Shown: positions 45,932 through 53,998, counted from the first letter of the stretch. The stretch: 64,000 nucleotides of DNA from Lewinella sp038528965 (GCA_038528965.1 JBCBEC010000029.1:27393-91392), one strand, 5' to 3'. Translations and numbers: made by a program. Notes: generated by a model from the sequence alone, not told the origin.

Positions 45932-46324
45932 TTAGGACGCAAGAAACAGTAAGCCGCCAATGACAAGCAATAGTCCCCACTGCCCCAGCAGGAAAAGTCG
46001 CCGCTTGAACGGAGGTGAAATGAGGATGGTACAAAGCCACACCAAACCGTAGGCAGTAAAGAAAATCCCCAACACCAGGGTAATGGTCGATTCATGGGGG
46101 AATAAATCCAAGAAATTAATGCAAAACATCAGGATGCTGGCGATGAGCAGATCAGTAGATAGCCAATGCCAACCACAGCGTGCCATGGTCCAGGTAGACC
46201 GGTATTGACGATCGGGTTGTGCTTGCGTTTTAATGAGCAATTGAAGCTCGCTATCTCCCACGAAGGTGTGGACGAAAAAGGCGAGTACGGTGAGCAGGTT
46301 GGCAATTAATAATGGGATACTCAT
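45932..46324 (-). CDS. Four-helix integral membrane protein
   Basis: 130 residues, four hydrophobic segments (about 3-20, 52-72, 78-98, 106-128). Loop residues such as VGDSELQLL and STWTMARCGWHW are the only distinctive parts; the Cys, Trp and His near residue 50-55 may be conserved. I do not recognise a named family. It is in the sigma-factor operon, 11 bases after the NTF2-like lipoprotein gene and 28 before the broken monooxygenase, so it probably shares their regulation. Confidence 0.75.
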   Translation of the reverse strand: MSIPLLIANLLTVLAFFVHTFVGDSELQLLIKTQAQPDRQYRSTWTMARCGWHWLSTDLLIASILMFCINFLDLFPHESTITLVLGIFFTAYGLVWLCTILISPPFKRRLFLLGQWGLLLVIGGLLFLAS

Positions 46325-46335
46325 AGGGTGTGGGG

Positions 46336-46857
46336 TTATTCGGGTAGAAACTGTTTTGGATACTTAATAAAATCGTACTGACGAATGATCTTGTGATCAT
46401 CGTTAAAGTGCAACCACATCGTGAAGAGATCAGTCCATTCCTTGAGGTCGCCTTTCCAGTAAAAGGGCTGAAAACGACCTTTGATAATGGCGGTTTGGTC
46501 TTTGACTATCAAGTCCTCCATCAAGAAGTGTTTCTGCTCCGGACTGAGTTTGCTAAACTGGGGATTAGGCCAATCGTAAAACGCCATAAAGCCCGCCTTA
46601 TCGTGGAACTCGTACTTCATATTGATATCGATGAAGTAGAGGCTGTCACTGTAGAATGAGAGCAGCTTCTCCCAATCTTCCCGGGCCTGGTAAGTGGCAA
46701 TGTAGTCTTCCACCACTTTTTGGAGCTCCGCCGAAGGATCGGGTACAGACTCGGCTGCGGGAGGAGCACTCGCGTCTTCACAGGCCAAGAGCGCCAATAA
46801 ACCAATGGCGAAACATACCATCAATATTTTAGGATAAGTGGTCTTAAGCGTACGCAT
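46336..46857 (-). CDS. NTF2/SnoaL-like lipoprotein
   Basis: 173 residues read from the ATG at 46857; a longer frame starts upstream inside the sigma gene. A lipoprotein signal ends in LLALLAC (Cys about 26) followed by Glu-Asp. The mature part has the SnoaL/NTF2-like pattern of a long first helix (QKVVEDYIATYQAREDWEKLLSFYSD) and a curved sheet (YFIDINMKYEFHDKAGFMAFYDW, DLFTMWLHFNDDHKIIRQYDFIKY). Such folds bind small ligands or act as small enzymes. The start is 4 bases after the sigma-factor stop, which indicates co-translation. Confidence 0.85.
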   Translation of the reverse strand: MRTLKTTYPKILMVCFAIGLLALLACEDASAPPAAESVPDPSAELQKVVEDYIATYQAREDWEKLLSFYSDSLYFIDINMKYEFHDKAGFMAFYDWPNPQFSKLSPEQKHFLMEDLIVKDQTAIIKGRFQPFYWKGDLKEWTDLFTMWLHFNDDHKIIRQYDFIKYPKQFLPE

Positions 46858-46861
46858 TGTT

Positions 46862-47407
46862 TTAGGCAGCTTTGATCTGCACCCGCAATATGCGTAGTGC
46901 CTTAGCAATTTGGTTTTCCACGGTTTTAGTCTTGATATGGAGTTTTTGGGCAATTTCGCGGTAGCTCAAACCTTCTTCCCGATTGAGTCGGAAAATAGTC
47001 TGGCAGCGGGGCGGTAAGTCATCGATGGCATCGTCGATGCGCTCAGCTACCTCTTCGCGAATGAGATAATCCAGTGGGGTGGGCTCAAGGTTAGGGCTAG
47101 GTATGTGCTGTTCGCGCAACTGTTGTCGGCGATTCTGCTGCCGCAAATAGTACAAGGCCTCGTTGATGGCCATGCGGCGCAGATAGGCAGACAGCGATTT
47201 TGTGATATTAATCGATTCACGCTTACGCCACGATTTAATAAAAACATTTTGCGCCAGATCCTCCGCTACACTCTGGTCCTGTACTATGCGGTAAACCGCC
47301 TTACACAGCATGGGATAATAATCGTAAAATACTTGCTTGACGGCATCATTCTCGCCAGCTTTAAAACGGTCAATGATTTGGTCCTGATGATTTTTAATAG
47401 CAGACAT
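46862..47407 (-). CDS. ECF sigma-70 factor
   Basis: 181 residues. Region 2 is recognisable as FYDYYPMLCKAVYRIVQDQSVAEDLAQNVFIKSW with the DLAQNVF core helix, and region 4 as LPPRCQTIFRLNREEGLSYREIAQKLHIKTKTVENQIAKAL, a classical -35-binding helix-turn-helix. Region 3 is absent, so it is an ECF type. It heads an operon with a lipoprotein, a membrane protein and the broken monooxygenase. No adjacent FecR-type anti-sigma factor is present; the lipoprotein or the membrane protein may be regulatory, but that is inference. A good promoter lies 70 bases upstream. Confidence 0.95.
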   Translation of the reverse strand: MSAIKNHQDQIIDRFKAGENDAVKQVFYDYYPMLCKAVYRIVQDQSVAEDLAQNVFIKSWRKRESINITKSLSAYLRRMAINEALYYLRQQNRRQQLREQHIPSPNLEPTPLDYLIREEVAERIDDAIDDLPPRCQTIFRLNREEGLSYREIAQKLHIKTKTVENQIAKALRILRVQIKAA

Positions 47408-47476
47408 TACTTTAGTTTTTAAGTGGGGTGATTTCTAAGATTGCTTCTGTTCAGTCTCTAACTTGGTTGTTGGTTA

Positions 47477-47503
47477 CAAATGTAGGTTCTGGATTCACAG
47501 CAA
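47477..47503 (-). promoter_or_regulatory. Promoter of sigma-factor operon
   Basis: Minus strand: TTG (47503-47501), 16 bases, then TACATTTG (47484-47477), an exact TAnnTTTG. Spacing is at the short edge of the Bacteroidota consensus. It lies 70 bases upstream of the sigma start codon. Confidence 0.55.
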
Positions 47504-47523
47504 TCGTTCGGATTTATAATTCA

Positions 47524-47540
47524 GAACGGATTAACCGTTC
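47524..47540. promoter_or_regulatory. Small palindrome upstream of sigma promoter
   Basis: GAACGG and CCGTTC pair around ATTAA, about 20 bases upstream of the sigma promoter's TTG. Placed as an activator site would be. Confidence 0.3.
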
Positions 47541-47744
47541 CGATTTCCACTACAAATGTGTCTGCTTACGGGGGATAAATTCATTGACATTTGTTAAGAT
47601 TTTTGCGATAACTAATACAGGGCACCGCTTTTTACCCTAGTTCACCGCTATTCGACCCCAAGAATTTCCGGCTCTGCTACACGGAAATGGATTAAAGTGG
47701 TGGTGGGGCCACAATTTTGTGGGCAACACCTAAGCCCCCAAACC

Positions 47745-48416
47745 ATGCACCTTATTAAGCATTTTCTTATTTGGCTTGTGCTCAGCTTGAGTGCAAATGC
47801 AATTGTTGCCCAGTCTACTATTTTCGCTCAGGCAGCAGACTTTCTACCCCACGATACAATCGTACAGTCCGCACCTACAGTCACTTACCATTCACTATCG
47901 ATCATTCCTACCGGTCGGAAGGCGGTTCTCAACTGGGCCACCACGGCAGAACGCCACAATGTCGGTTTTGAGGTCCAGTATCAACGCCAAGGCCGGTGGC
48001 AGAAAGTGGGTTTTCAAGCTGGTGCGCTCAAGAGTCGCCATCTGCAGTATTATCGCTTTTGTACGGAGTCTCTTCCTCCCGGCCTTCATCAATTCCGGCT
48101 CTGCCAATGGAGCAGCGACGGAAAGTTTGCTTATTCCGCACCACTACGAGTACGCGTTGAGGATCGAACTTTGGTGTGGGAGATAGCGGCCAACAAGACA
48201 GGACCGGTCATCAATATGGTCATTAACTCTGCTTACAGCGAAGATTTCCTGCTTTCCCTATTTGATGATTATGGCCAGCTGATTTATCAACAGCATCTGA
48301 ACAAACCCGCAGGGTCGCATCAAGTGAGTGTCGATTTAACGGCTGTGTACGGCAAAGCCTACCACTGGCAACTACATAACAAACGAGGCAGCTGGCACCA
48401 AGCATTAAGTCGTTAG
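47745..48416 (+). CDS. Secreted FN3-like protein, 223 aa
   Basis: Read from the ATG at 47745, which gives the signal peptide MHLIKHFLIWLVLSLSANAIVAQ; an upstream frame from 47697 lacks one. The middle is an FN3-like domain of the type common in Bacteroidota, with LNWATTAERHNVGFEVQYQ and a later Gln/Tyr strand pattern (YYRFCTESLPPGLHQFRL). The C-terminal ~75 residues (INMVINSAYSEDFLLSLFDDYGQ, KAYHWQLHNKRGSW) resemble a divergent T9SS sorting tail, but without its usual PNP motif. It overlaps the convergent regulator gene by 12 bases at its stop. Confidence 0.75.
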   Translation: MHLIKHFLIWLVLSLSANAIVAQSTIFAQAADFLPHDTIVQSAPTVTYHSLSIIPTGRKAVLNWATTAERHNVGFEVQYQRQGRWQKVGFQAGALKSRHLQYYRFCTESLPPGLHQFRLCQWSSDGKFAYSAPLRVRVEDRTLVWEIAANKTGPVINMVINSAYSEDFLLSLFDDYGQLIYQQHLNKPAGSHQVSVDLTAVYGKAYHWQLHNKRGSWHQALSR

Positions 48417-50180
48417 GGATTTCCAATAGGCACTGGGGGTCAGGCCCGTGGCTTTTTTGCAGTAGGTATTGAAAACCGTCTTGGAATTGAAGCCGCATTC
48501 GTAAGCCAGTGCCAGCAGGGTGAGTTTTTGGTTATCCGGATTTTGTGCCTTTTCGGCGAAGGCCGCTAAGCGGAAAGCATTAGTGTATTCGGCAAAGTTG
48601 TGTCCGGTGCATTCATTAATCAAGCGCGACAAGTAGTTGGGATGATGGCCAGCAAGAACGGCCAGCTTACGCAAAGAAAGCTGCGCATCAAGGTAAGGGG
48701 CCTGCGTTTGCATAAGCGCTTCTAATTTACGCATATCTTCCTCATCAGCCGGTGACACCTTGAGTGGCTCAGGTGGCAGCACGGGCGCAGCCTTCCGCTG
48801 GATATCCTTAAGAATTGCGGCAAACCGAGGCTTTTGGCGTAGCGGTTTCATGAATGGTTCCACTAGTAATGCCACGATCATCGAAACTCTTTTATGTGTT
48901 GCTATCGCTAAAACATCAAGTGCTTTTTCGTAGTCCTCCAGGCTGGTGTAGATCAATATCAAAAAGAAATAAGCCCGATCTGCGAGAGGAGTATCTAGTG
49001 CTACTTCTAGTTGCCTGATACCTTGTGATACTGCTTCAGAGTCGCCCATCAGGGATCGGGCTAAAGTAACCCCCCCCAGGATTGAAAGGTCACTTAATCC
49101 ACTAGGAGGTAAATTTTGAAACCGCTGTAGGCCCGCCTGCAAATCACCCTGCATCAGCTCAGCTGCCGCCCAGTTAACATGCGACATGTGGAAATTGGGA
49201 TCCAATGATAGGCAACGTCGAAAGTAAGCAATAGCCTTCTCGTATTGCCCTTCAAAGTAGAAAGCAGCCCCTTTAAAATCGTGCATTAATGGGGAAAAAG
49301 GATCAAGTTTCAGGGCAGTATCCAAGTAGTCATGTGCTACTGAGAACTGCTCCATAGTAACCATACAGACACCTGCCCAGAGGTGGGCCTCAGCATTGCC
49401 TGGCTGTTTTTGCAGTACTTTTTTCAGCAAAGCATAAGCAGCTGGTAAATTCCATTCTTGCCAGTACAAGAGCCCGGCCAAACGGAGCTGGTATTCGGCT
49501 CCTTCTCTTTCTTTTTCGGGTACCATCCCCAGGTAGTGACGGGCTTTATCAAATGCCAGTGCACTCGGCAACACACCAAAGGCGCCCATAAAACTGTAGG
49601 CCAAGGCCAGTTGCAGATAGGGCGCTACAAAGTTGGCACGTCGCTGGGTAAGCACTTCCAACATTTGGATGCCTTTTGACACATCGTCACGATTGAACTT
49701 TTGTACCAGGAAGCGTGCTCGCAAAAACTGCTGGTACTCGGCAGGATCCACCTCCGGAATGGGCACCAGCTGATCCGCAATTTCAAAGTGGGCAGAGTTT
49801 TCGCGAATGCGGTCGGCAATCAAGAGACTGATCTCATCCTGGACCACAAAGATATCATCCAATAAACGATCATAATTTTCCGACCACAAATGGTAGCCAT
49901 CGGCTACGCTAACGAGCTGGGCAGTGATCCGCACCCGCTGTCCGGCAATGCGAATACTACCTTCCAGCACATTGGCCACCCCGAGTTCCCGGCCAATTTG
50001 GCGGATGTCTATCGCCTGGCCTTTGAAGGCGAAGGAAGAGGTGCGAGCGGTGACTTGCAGACCTTGTATTTGGGTCAGCGCATTGATAATCTCTTCGGCC
50101 AGGCCATCACCAAAATACTCCTGTTCTGGGTCATTGCTCAGGTTGACAAAAGGAAGTATTGCGATCGAACTACCAGGCAT
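48405..50180 (-). CDS. TolB/FlgO-like + TPR + AraC regulator
   Basis: 591 residues. The N-terminus (about 5-140) matches the FlgO/TolB-type domain often found in adenylate-cyclase-like regulators (IAILPFVNLSNDPEQEYFGDGLAEEI, GQRVRITAQLVSVADGYHLWSENYDR). About ten TPR-like helical repeats follow (LWAGVCMVTMEQFSVAHDYLDTALKLDP and others), and the C-terminus (about 490-591) is an AraC-type helix-turn-helix (LAGHHPNYLSRLINECTG, LAYECGFNSKTVFNTYCKKATGLTP). No cyclase domain or membrane helix is seen. This is probably a cytoplasmic transcription regulator in which the TPR part binds a partner. The start is supported by the promoter at 50206-50236. Confidence 0.9.
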   Translation of the reverse strand: MPGSSIAILPFVNLSNDPEQEYFGDGLAEEIINALTQIQGLQVTARTSSFAFKGQAIDIRQIGRELGVANVLEGSIRIAGQRVRITAQLVSVADGYHLWSENYDRLLDDIFVVQDEISLLIADRIRENSAHFEIADQLVPIPEVDPAEYQQFLRARFLVQKFNRDDVSKGIQMLEVLTQRRANFVAPYLQLALAYSFMGAFGVLPSALAFDKARHYLGMVPEKEREGAEYQLRLAGLLYWQEWNLPAAYALLKKVLQKQPGNAEAHLWAGVCMVTMEQFSVAHDYLDTALKLDPFSPLMHDFKGAAFYFEGQYEKAIAYFRRCLSLDPNFHMSHVNWAAAELMQGDLQAGLQRFQNLPPSGLSDLSILGGVTLARSLMGDSEAVSQGIRQLEVALDTPLADRAYFFLILIYTSLEDYEKALDVLAIATHKRVSMIVALLVEPFMKPLRQKPRFAAILKDIQRKAAPVLPPEPLKVSPADEEDMRKLEALMQTQAPYLDAQLSLRKLAVLAGHHPNYLSRLINECTGHNFAEYTNAFRLAAFAEKAQNPDNQKLTLLALAYECGFNSKTVFNTYCKKATGLTPSAYWKSLTT

Positions 50181-50205
50181 AAGGTATTGTGCTCATTTGG
50201 TACAC

Positions 50206-50236
50206 CAAAGCTAAGTCAAGCACAACTTAACTACAA
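50206..50236 (-). promoter_or_regulatory. Promoter of TPR-AraC regulator
   Basis: Minus strand: TTG (50236-50234), 20 bases, then TAGCTTTG (50213-50206), an exact match to the Bacteroidota TTG-N17-23-TAnnTTTG consensus. It lies 26 bases upstream of the start codon at 50180. This is the best promoter match in the window. Confidence 0.75.
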
Positions 50237-50304
50237 GAAATTTGGTGGAGCTTATGTAATTCATGGCTCTGCTGCATCCAGTTTAAGTACCAAAACCTAG
50301 TCTT

Positions 50305-50991
50305 ATGTTTTATCGCGTTCTTTTACCCGTTCTTGCGCTGGCCATCATCGCTTGTAGTCCTACGGTTTCACCTCCAGAAACGATCATTACTTCTGATGAT
50401 CCGAACATTGAATATCCGTCCTCCTTGCAACTCGAACAAGAGACCCTAGAGGATCGTGTAGCAGAGACTACGAATTTGCTGCCTTTTGACAAAGTAACGA
50501 ATGAAGAAGAGACCATGATTAATTACTCAGGTTTCTTAAAGCTTACCCTGGAGCTGCAAGACTACCGTCGAACCCGGACGATTGACCTGCCAACTTACGC
50601 CGAAATGCTGAAAGAAGAAGGTGTGCTCTTGCTGGACACCCGTTCCCAGCGGGCTTTTGAGGCTATTCATCTCAAGGGTGCTGTCCACCTCAATTTTTCC
50701 GATTTCACCGAAGACAAGTTAGCTGCAGTTATCCCTAATAAGGACACTAAGATTTTGATCTACTGCAATAATAACTTTCGTAATGCAGGAATTGAGTTTG
50801 CAGCCAAATCATCCCCCTTAGCTTTAAATATTCCCACTTTTATCAACTTGTACGGATACGGTTACGAGAATATTTATGAGCTACAAGGCAACTATACCAA
50901 AGAACAAATTGAAGAGTACCTGGAATTTGAAGAACTTTCAAAGGAACGTTTGCAGCAAGTTGCCGAAGCAGCTAAAGTGGCACAATCTTAG
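50305..50991 (+). CDS. Rhodanese-like lipoprotein
   Basis: 228 residues. Lipoprotein signal with lipobox AIIAC (Cys17). The rhodanese domain is at about 90-190: LLDTRSQRAFEAIHLKGAVHLN followed by the active-site loop CNNNFRN with the catalytic Cys154 preserved. Rhodanese-type proteins transfer sulfur or act as sulfide-handling or redox switches; the active-site loop here is six residues plus Cys, as in sulfurtransferases. The C-terminus is a charged helix. Codirectional with the CPBP and 51691 genes, spacing 30 and 12 bases, so likely one operon. Confidence 0.88.
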   Translation: MFYRVLLPVLALAIIACSPTVSPPETIITSDDPNIEYPSSLQLEQETLEDRVAETTNLLPFDKVTNEEETMINYSGFLKLTLELQDYRRTRTIDLPTYAEMLKEEGVLLLDTRSQRAFEAIHLKGAVHLNFSDFTEDKLAAVIPNKDTKILIYCNNNFRNAGIEFAAKSSPLALNIPTFINLYGYGYENIYELQGNYTKEQIEEYLEFEELSKERLQQVAEAAKVAQS

Positions 50992-51021
50992 AAGTCCTAT
51001 ATTGTCGGCAAAGTACGCCTT

Positions 51022-51678
51022 ATGAACCCTTTGCCGACAATCTCTGATCAGCGCCGAATCCTCGAAATTGCTGCGGTAGCCTTTACCGGCTTCGGCAAGT
51101 TTATCTTCATGGACTGGCTTAACTGGCGCCTACCGTACATCCTTACCGCTTGCCTGGGGTGGTTGTTTTATGTGCTATACCGCGCCCGCCAGTCGCCAGA
51201 GCTCCTCTCCTACTGGGGCTTTAGCAAGCAGGGCTTCTGGCGCACCTTCCTCTTACTCCTTCCGTTTGCCGTTGGCTTAGTGCTGATTTTCCTACTCTTG
51301 GGTAACCATTGGGGTACGAACCGGCTCAACTGGGGCATTATTCCCATCTTACTGCTCTACCCGCTCTGGGGTATTATCCAGCAGTTTCTTATTGTAGGAC
51401 TAGTGGGCAGAAATCTGGCCGATCTTTCTACGCCTAAGCTCCCGCTTATCGTTGTCGTTCTGCTCACTGCCACCGTGTTTGCTGTGGTCCACTTTCCCTT
51501 TGTGCTGCTGGTTGCCGCCACCTTTGGCTTGGCTATCGTTTACACCTCCTTATATTTACGCGGTCATAACCTGCTGGTACTGGGTATCTACCACGGCTGG
51601 CTAGGCGGCTTTTTTTTCTACATACTGCTGAATCGTGATCCCTGGCAGGAAGTCTTTGGGGCCTTATTCAGTGGTTAA
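51022..51678 (+). CDS. CPBP-family membrane protease-like protein, motif 1 altered
   Basis: 218 residues with about eight hydrophobic helices. Motif 2 (FAVVH, His157) and motif 3 (GIYHGWLGG, His191) of the CAAX/bacteriocin-protecting (CPBP) family are present. Motif 1, normally EExxxR, reads IIQQFLIVGLVGR: both glutamates (about 120-121) are Gln while the Arg is kept. This could be a sub-family with a different mechanism or a non-catalytic relative. The gene is the second of a three-gene cluster, so it may act in cleaving or handling lipoproteins or peptides exported nearby. Confidence 0.8.
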   Translation: MNPLPTISDQRRILEIAAVAFTGFGKFIFMDWLNWRLPYILTACLGWLFYVLYRARQSPELLSYWGFSKQGFWRTFLLLLPFAVGLVLIFLLLGNHWGTNRLNWGIIPILLLYPLWGIIQQFLIVGLVGRNLADLSTPKLPLIVVVLLTATVFAVVHFPFVLLVAATFGLAIVYTSLYLRGHNLLVLGIYHGWLGGFFFYILLNRDPWQEVFGALFSG

Positions 51679-51690
51679 CCATTCCTCATC

Positions 51691-52671
51691 ATGCGCACCT
51701 TGGTTATTCTACTTTTCACGCTCTTGTCTACTTCACTAGTAGCCCAGTCCACCCGAGCACCAGAAGCCAAAACTGAGTACTTCGAGTTCCACATCAACTA
51801 CTGGTTCAATATGCACCACCTGCTGTGGATAGAGGCCTACTCCAATACCCACCTGGAAAGTAGCATCATCGACGTAGAATTGAATGCGGAGGAAAAGGAA
51901 GCATTAGATGCTGCCGTGCGCTTCTACCGCGAAAACATGATCCAGTACGACCTACGCCAAGGGAGCTATATGGGGAAATTTCGCGATTGGATTACCCAAC
52001 AAGGAAGTACCATTCCCGCGGTACCAGAGGCGTTTCGTCCGCACACCAAGGTGATGTTTGGCTTTGATGCCGTATACCGGCGCCATTTCTGGTCTGCCCA
52101 TAAGAATGCCTGTGAAATGGTACTGGAACAAAACCTGCCGCTGATTGAAGCCACTGAAAAAGTATACGTGGAGGAAATCAGTTTGCTGACCCGCGAAGCT
52201 TGGCAAAAAAAACGCATCCCGGTGGACATTACCTACTTTGGCAAAATCACCAAGCGCAATTTGCGCAACCGGCCATATACCGCAATTTTTCCTACCCACA
52301 TCGTGATGAATACCCTTGGGGATGATCAAATAGAAGGTGCTTGGCTAGAACTCCTTTATCAGCAGTCGGCCAGCCACCTGGTTTTGCGCAACTCCAGCTT
52401 TGTTACCGGTACAATAAAGGATGTAGGAGAGATCAATAAATTACAAGTTCCACAAACCCTATGGCGTGGATACTCCTTCTACCTGGCCGGCACCCTATCA
52501 AAGCAACTGCTGAGGCAACAGGGAATTGATTATCCCTACACGTACACCGAACGCAATAGTGTTTTCTCACAGTATCAAGAACTGCTAGATACCCATTTGA
52601 CAGCCTACATGGAAAGGAAGGCAACGTTGGCAGATGCAACACTACAGATTTTGCAAGGTCTGCAGGAGTAG
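51691..52671 (+). CDS. Secreted protein of unknown function, 326 aa
   Basis: Signal peptide MRTLVILLFTLLSTSLVAQ. The mature part is mostly helical and soluble, with an N-terminal YFEFHINYWFNMHHLLWIEAY stretch rich in aromatics and His, a central VKVYVEEISLLTR-type helix and a C-terminal amphipathic helix (SQYQELLDTHLTAYMERKATLADATL). No HExxH, GxSxG or other catalytic motif is apparent. It starts 12 bases after the CPBP-like gene, so probably co-expressed with it and the rhodanese lipoprotein. Confidence 0.75.
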   Translation: MRTLVILLFTLLSTSLVAQSTRAPEAKTEYFEFHINYWFNMHHLLWIEAYSNTHLESSIIDVELNAEEKEALDAAVRFYRENMIQYDLRQGSYMGKFRDWITQQGSTIPAVPEAFRPHTKVMFGFDAVYRRHFWSAHKNACEMVLEQNLPLIEATEKVYVEEISLLTREAWQKKRIPVDITYFGKITKRNLRNRPYTAIFPTHIVMNTLGDDQIEGAWLELLYQQSASHLVLRNSSFVTGTIKDVGEINKLQVPQTLWRGYSFYLAGTLSKQLLRQQGIDYPYTYTERNSVFSQYQELLDTHLTAYMERKATLADATLQILQGLQE

Positions 52672-52677
52672 TCCCTG

Positions 52678-53115
52678 CTACCAAGCACGATAAGAGGGCG
52701 GCTCTATTCCACATAAGCGCAAATACACAATCATTTGGCCTCGATGATGCGCCAGGTGATTATCCATTACTGATAGTATCCGGTGTTTGGTAAACTTCCC
52801 GTACCAAACATCCACCACCTCCTGCCAGTCCGAGTCCTCCGATTGCTTTAGGTAGTCCAGGAATAGATCGAAAAACTCGGCAATCGCCGCTAGCAAACCC
52901 TCACGATCCTTTGTAGCCAGCCGGCCTAGATCGTTACCGGTAATCAACTTGCTATGTGTCCTCAACCAACTGGTGATATGACTGACCTGTGAGCGGAAGC
53001 TCTTGACGGTTTCAATCGGTTGATAATCAAAATCAGCTTCCGGCATACGCTCTACCACTTTAAGTAAATAGTTCTTGTGCCCCCGCCATTTAGTGATCAT
53101 TTCTTTGCGTTGCAT
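52678..53115 (-). CDS. DinB-family protein (DUF664-like)
   Basis: 145 residues from the ATG at 53115; an upstream start at 53139 is possible but falls in the promoter region. The four-helix DinB fold is indicated by the metal-binding histidines: first His in SQVSHITSW and two in DNHLAHHRGQM, in the expected H..H-H order. Typical DinB-like proteins bind a divalent metal and may act as thiol-dependent S-transferases. Well-placed upstream are a TATCTTTG -7 box and an operator-like palindrome, which predicts negative control. Confidence 0.88.
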   Translation of the reverse strand: MQRKEMITKWRGHKNYLLKVVERMPEADFDYQPIETVKSFRSQVSHITSWLRTHSKLITGNDLGRLATKDREGLLAAIAEFFDLFLDYLKQSEDSDWQEVVDVWYGKFTKHRILSVMDNHLAHHRGQMIVYLRLCGIEPPSYRAW

Positions 53116-53128
53116 AATGTAGTTTATG

Positions 53129-53136
53129 CAAAGATA
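53129..53136 (-). promoter_or_regulatory. -7 box of DinB-family gene
   Basis: Minus strand TATCTTTG, an exact TAnnTTTG. It lies 14 bases upstream of the ATG at 53115. No TTG at the expected -33 position; that region is occupied by the palindrome at 53138-53161. Confidence 0.6.
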
Positions 53137-53137
53137 C

Positions 53138-53161
53138 AAATTAGACCAATTAGTCTAATTT
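53138..53161. promoter_or_regulatory. 9-bp-arm palindrome, likely operator
   Basis: AAATTAGAC and GTCTAATTT are exact reverse complements, separated by CAATTA, and the dyad begins right next to the -7 box of the DinB gene. Placement between -7 and -33 is typical of TetR- or MarR-type repressor sites. No such regulator is encoded nearby. Confidence 0.6.
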
Positions 53162-53185
53162 GATTTTTCCTTTATTCTAGAGCCT

Positions 53186-53204
53186 CCTACGCCAAAGTCG
53201 TAGG
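53186..53204. repeat. Small hairpin upstream of M15 peptidase gene
   Basis: CCTACG and CGTAGG pair (6 bp) around CCAAAGT. The word CTACGCCAA is also found in the structured element at 37472, so this may be a related remnant. Confidence 0.3.
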
Positions 53205-53260
53205 CGCTACCTTATCCGTTAAAGCCCTATCTTTCCTCCACACCTAACTATTACCTGCAT

Positions 53261-53998
53261 ATGCTCCGACAATCAGGCATTACCGTCCTATTGATTTTAT
53301 TCTTGTTCCTACTCACTATTTGGCTAGTGCCCAGTGCTAGAATGGCGGTGGAGGCTGGTCTGTACGATGTACTGGAGGGAAATGAATACGTAGAAAAAGA
53401 GGAGGATGCCAAAGCCATCTTTAGTCAATTCAGCACCATTCCCGCTTCGGATTTACCCACCTGGTACCGCGAGAAGAATGGCATGAACGAAGCGCCTTTC
53501 CAAAAGATGTGCTCAAAGATGAAGTTCTACCAACTCACCAAAAGGGAGACCTACCAAAAAATTGCTGGCAACGTTAGACTCATAGATCTGCTTTCTCGTG
53601 ATGAAGACTTTCACAAACTGCACTACTTCAGTAAAGAGAGCACTTATCTGGGAATCGACGAGCGGGTTGTCTATCGCCTGATTGCTCTACAGGACGCCCT
53701 AGCCCGTTCCGGCTATGATCCAGATGCCCTTGTGGTGCGTTTCGGCCATCGTCATCCCCGGCTCAACAAAGAGATTGGCGGGGCATCTAAAAGTCGGCAT
53801 ATCGTGGGTGAAGCCATAGACATCAGCATAGATGATGTTAACTACGATGGCAGCTATTCAGAGGAGGATAAAGCCATAGTACTGGACCTCTGCGAACGGG
53901 ATATCATTGGCAAGCGAGGCGGACTAGGCCGGTACCCCGGTACGCGCTCCATTCATATTGATGTACGGGGGTATCGGGCGCGCTGGGATCAGCAGTGA
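53261..53998 (+). CDS. M15-type peptidase, D-Ala-D-Ala carboxypeptidase-like
   Basis: 245 residues. N-terminal hydrophobic helix (about 8-25, a signal anchor) then a middle region with no recognised domain (about 35-130) and a C-terminal M15/VanY-like domain. The zinc site is complete: SRHIVGEAIDIS (His180, Asp187) and the C-terminal SIHIDVRG with His232 and a following Asp. The segment VRFGHRHPRLNKEIGGAS is also typical. Family members cleave D-amino-acid crosslinks in peptidoglycan, so an envelope role in wall remodelling is likely. Confidence 0.88.
   Translation: MLRQSGITVLLILFLFLLTIWLVPSARMAVEAGLYDVLEGNEYVEKEEDAKAIFSQFSTIPASDLPTWYREKNGMNEAPFQKMCSKMKFYQLTKRETYQKIAGNVRLIDLLSRDEDFHKLHYFSKESTYLGIDERVVYRLIALQDALARSGYDPDALVVRFGHRHPRLNKEIGGASKSRHIVGEAIDISIDDVNYDGSYSEEDKAIVLDLCERDIIGKRGGLGRYPGTRSIHIDVRGYRARWDQQ

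Larger units (their letters stand above)
47408..47744. other. Divergent intergenic region, sigma factor/secreted protein
   Basis: About 335 bases. On the minus strand it holds a promoter for the sigma factor (47477-47503) and a small dyad next to it (47524-47540). A 70-codon frame on the plus strand has no protein-like features. No clear plus-strand promoter was found. Confidence 0.6.

Noticed and set aside
47428..47640. 70-codon open frame upstream of the secreted FN3-like gene
   Set aside because: It overlaps the sigma-factor promoter and its translation has no protein-like features.
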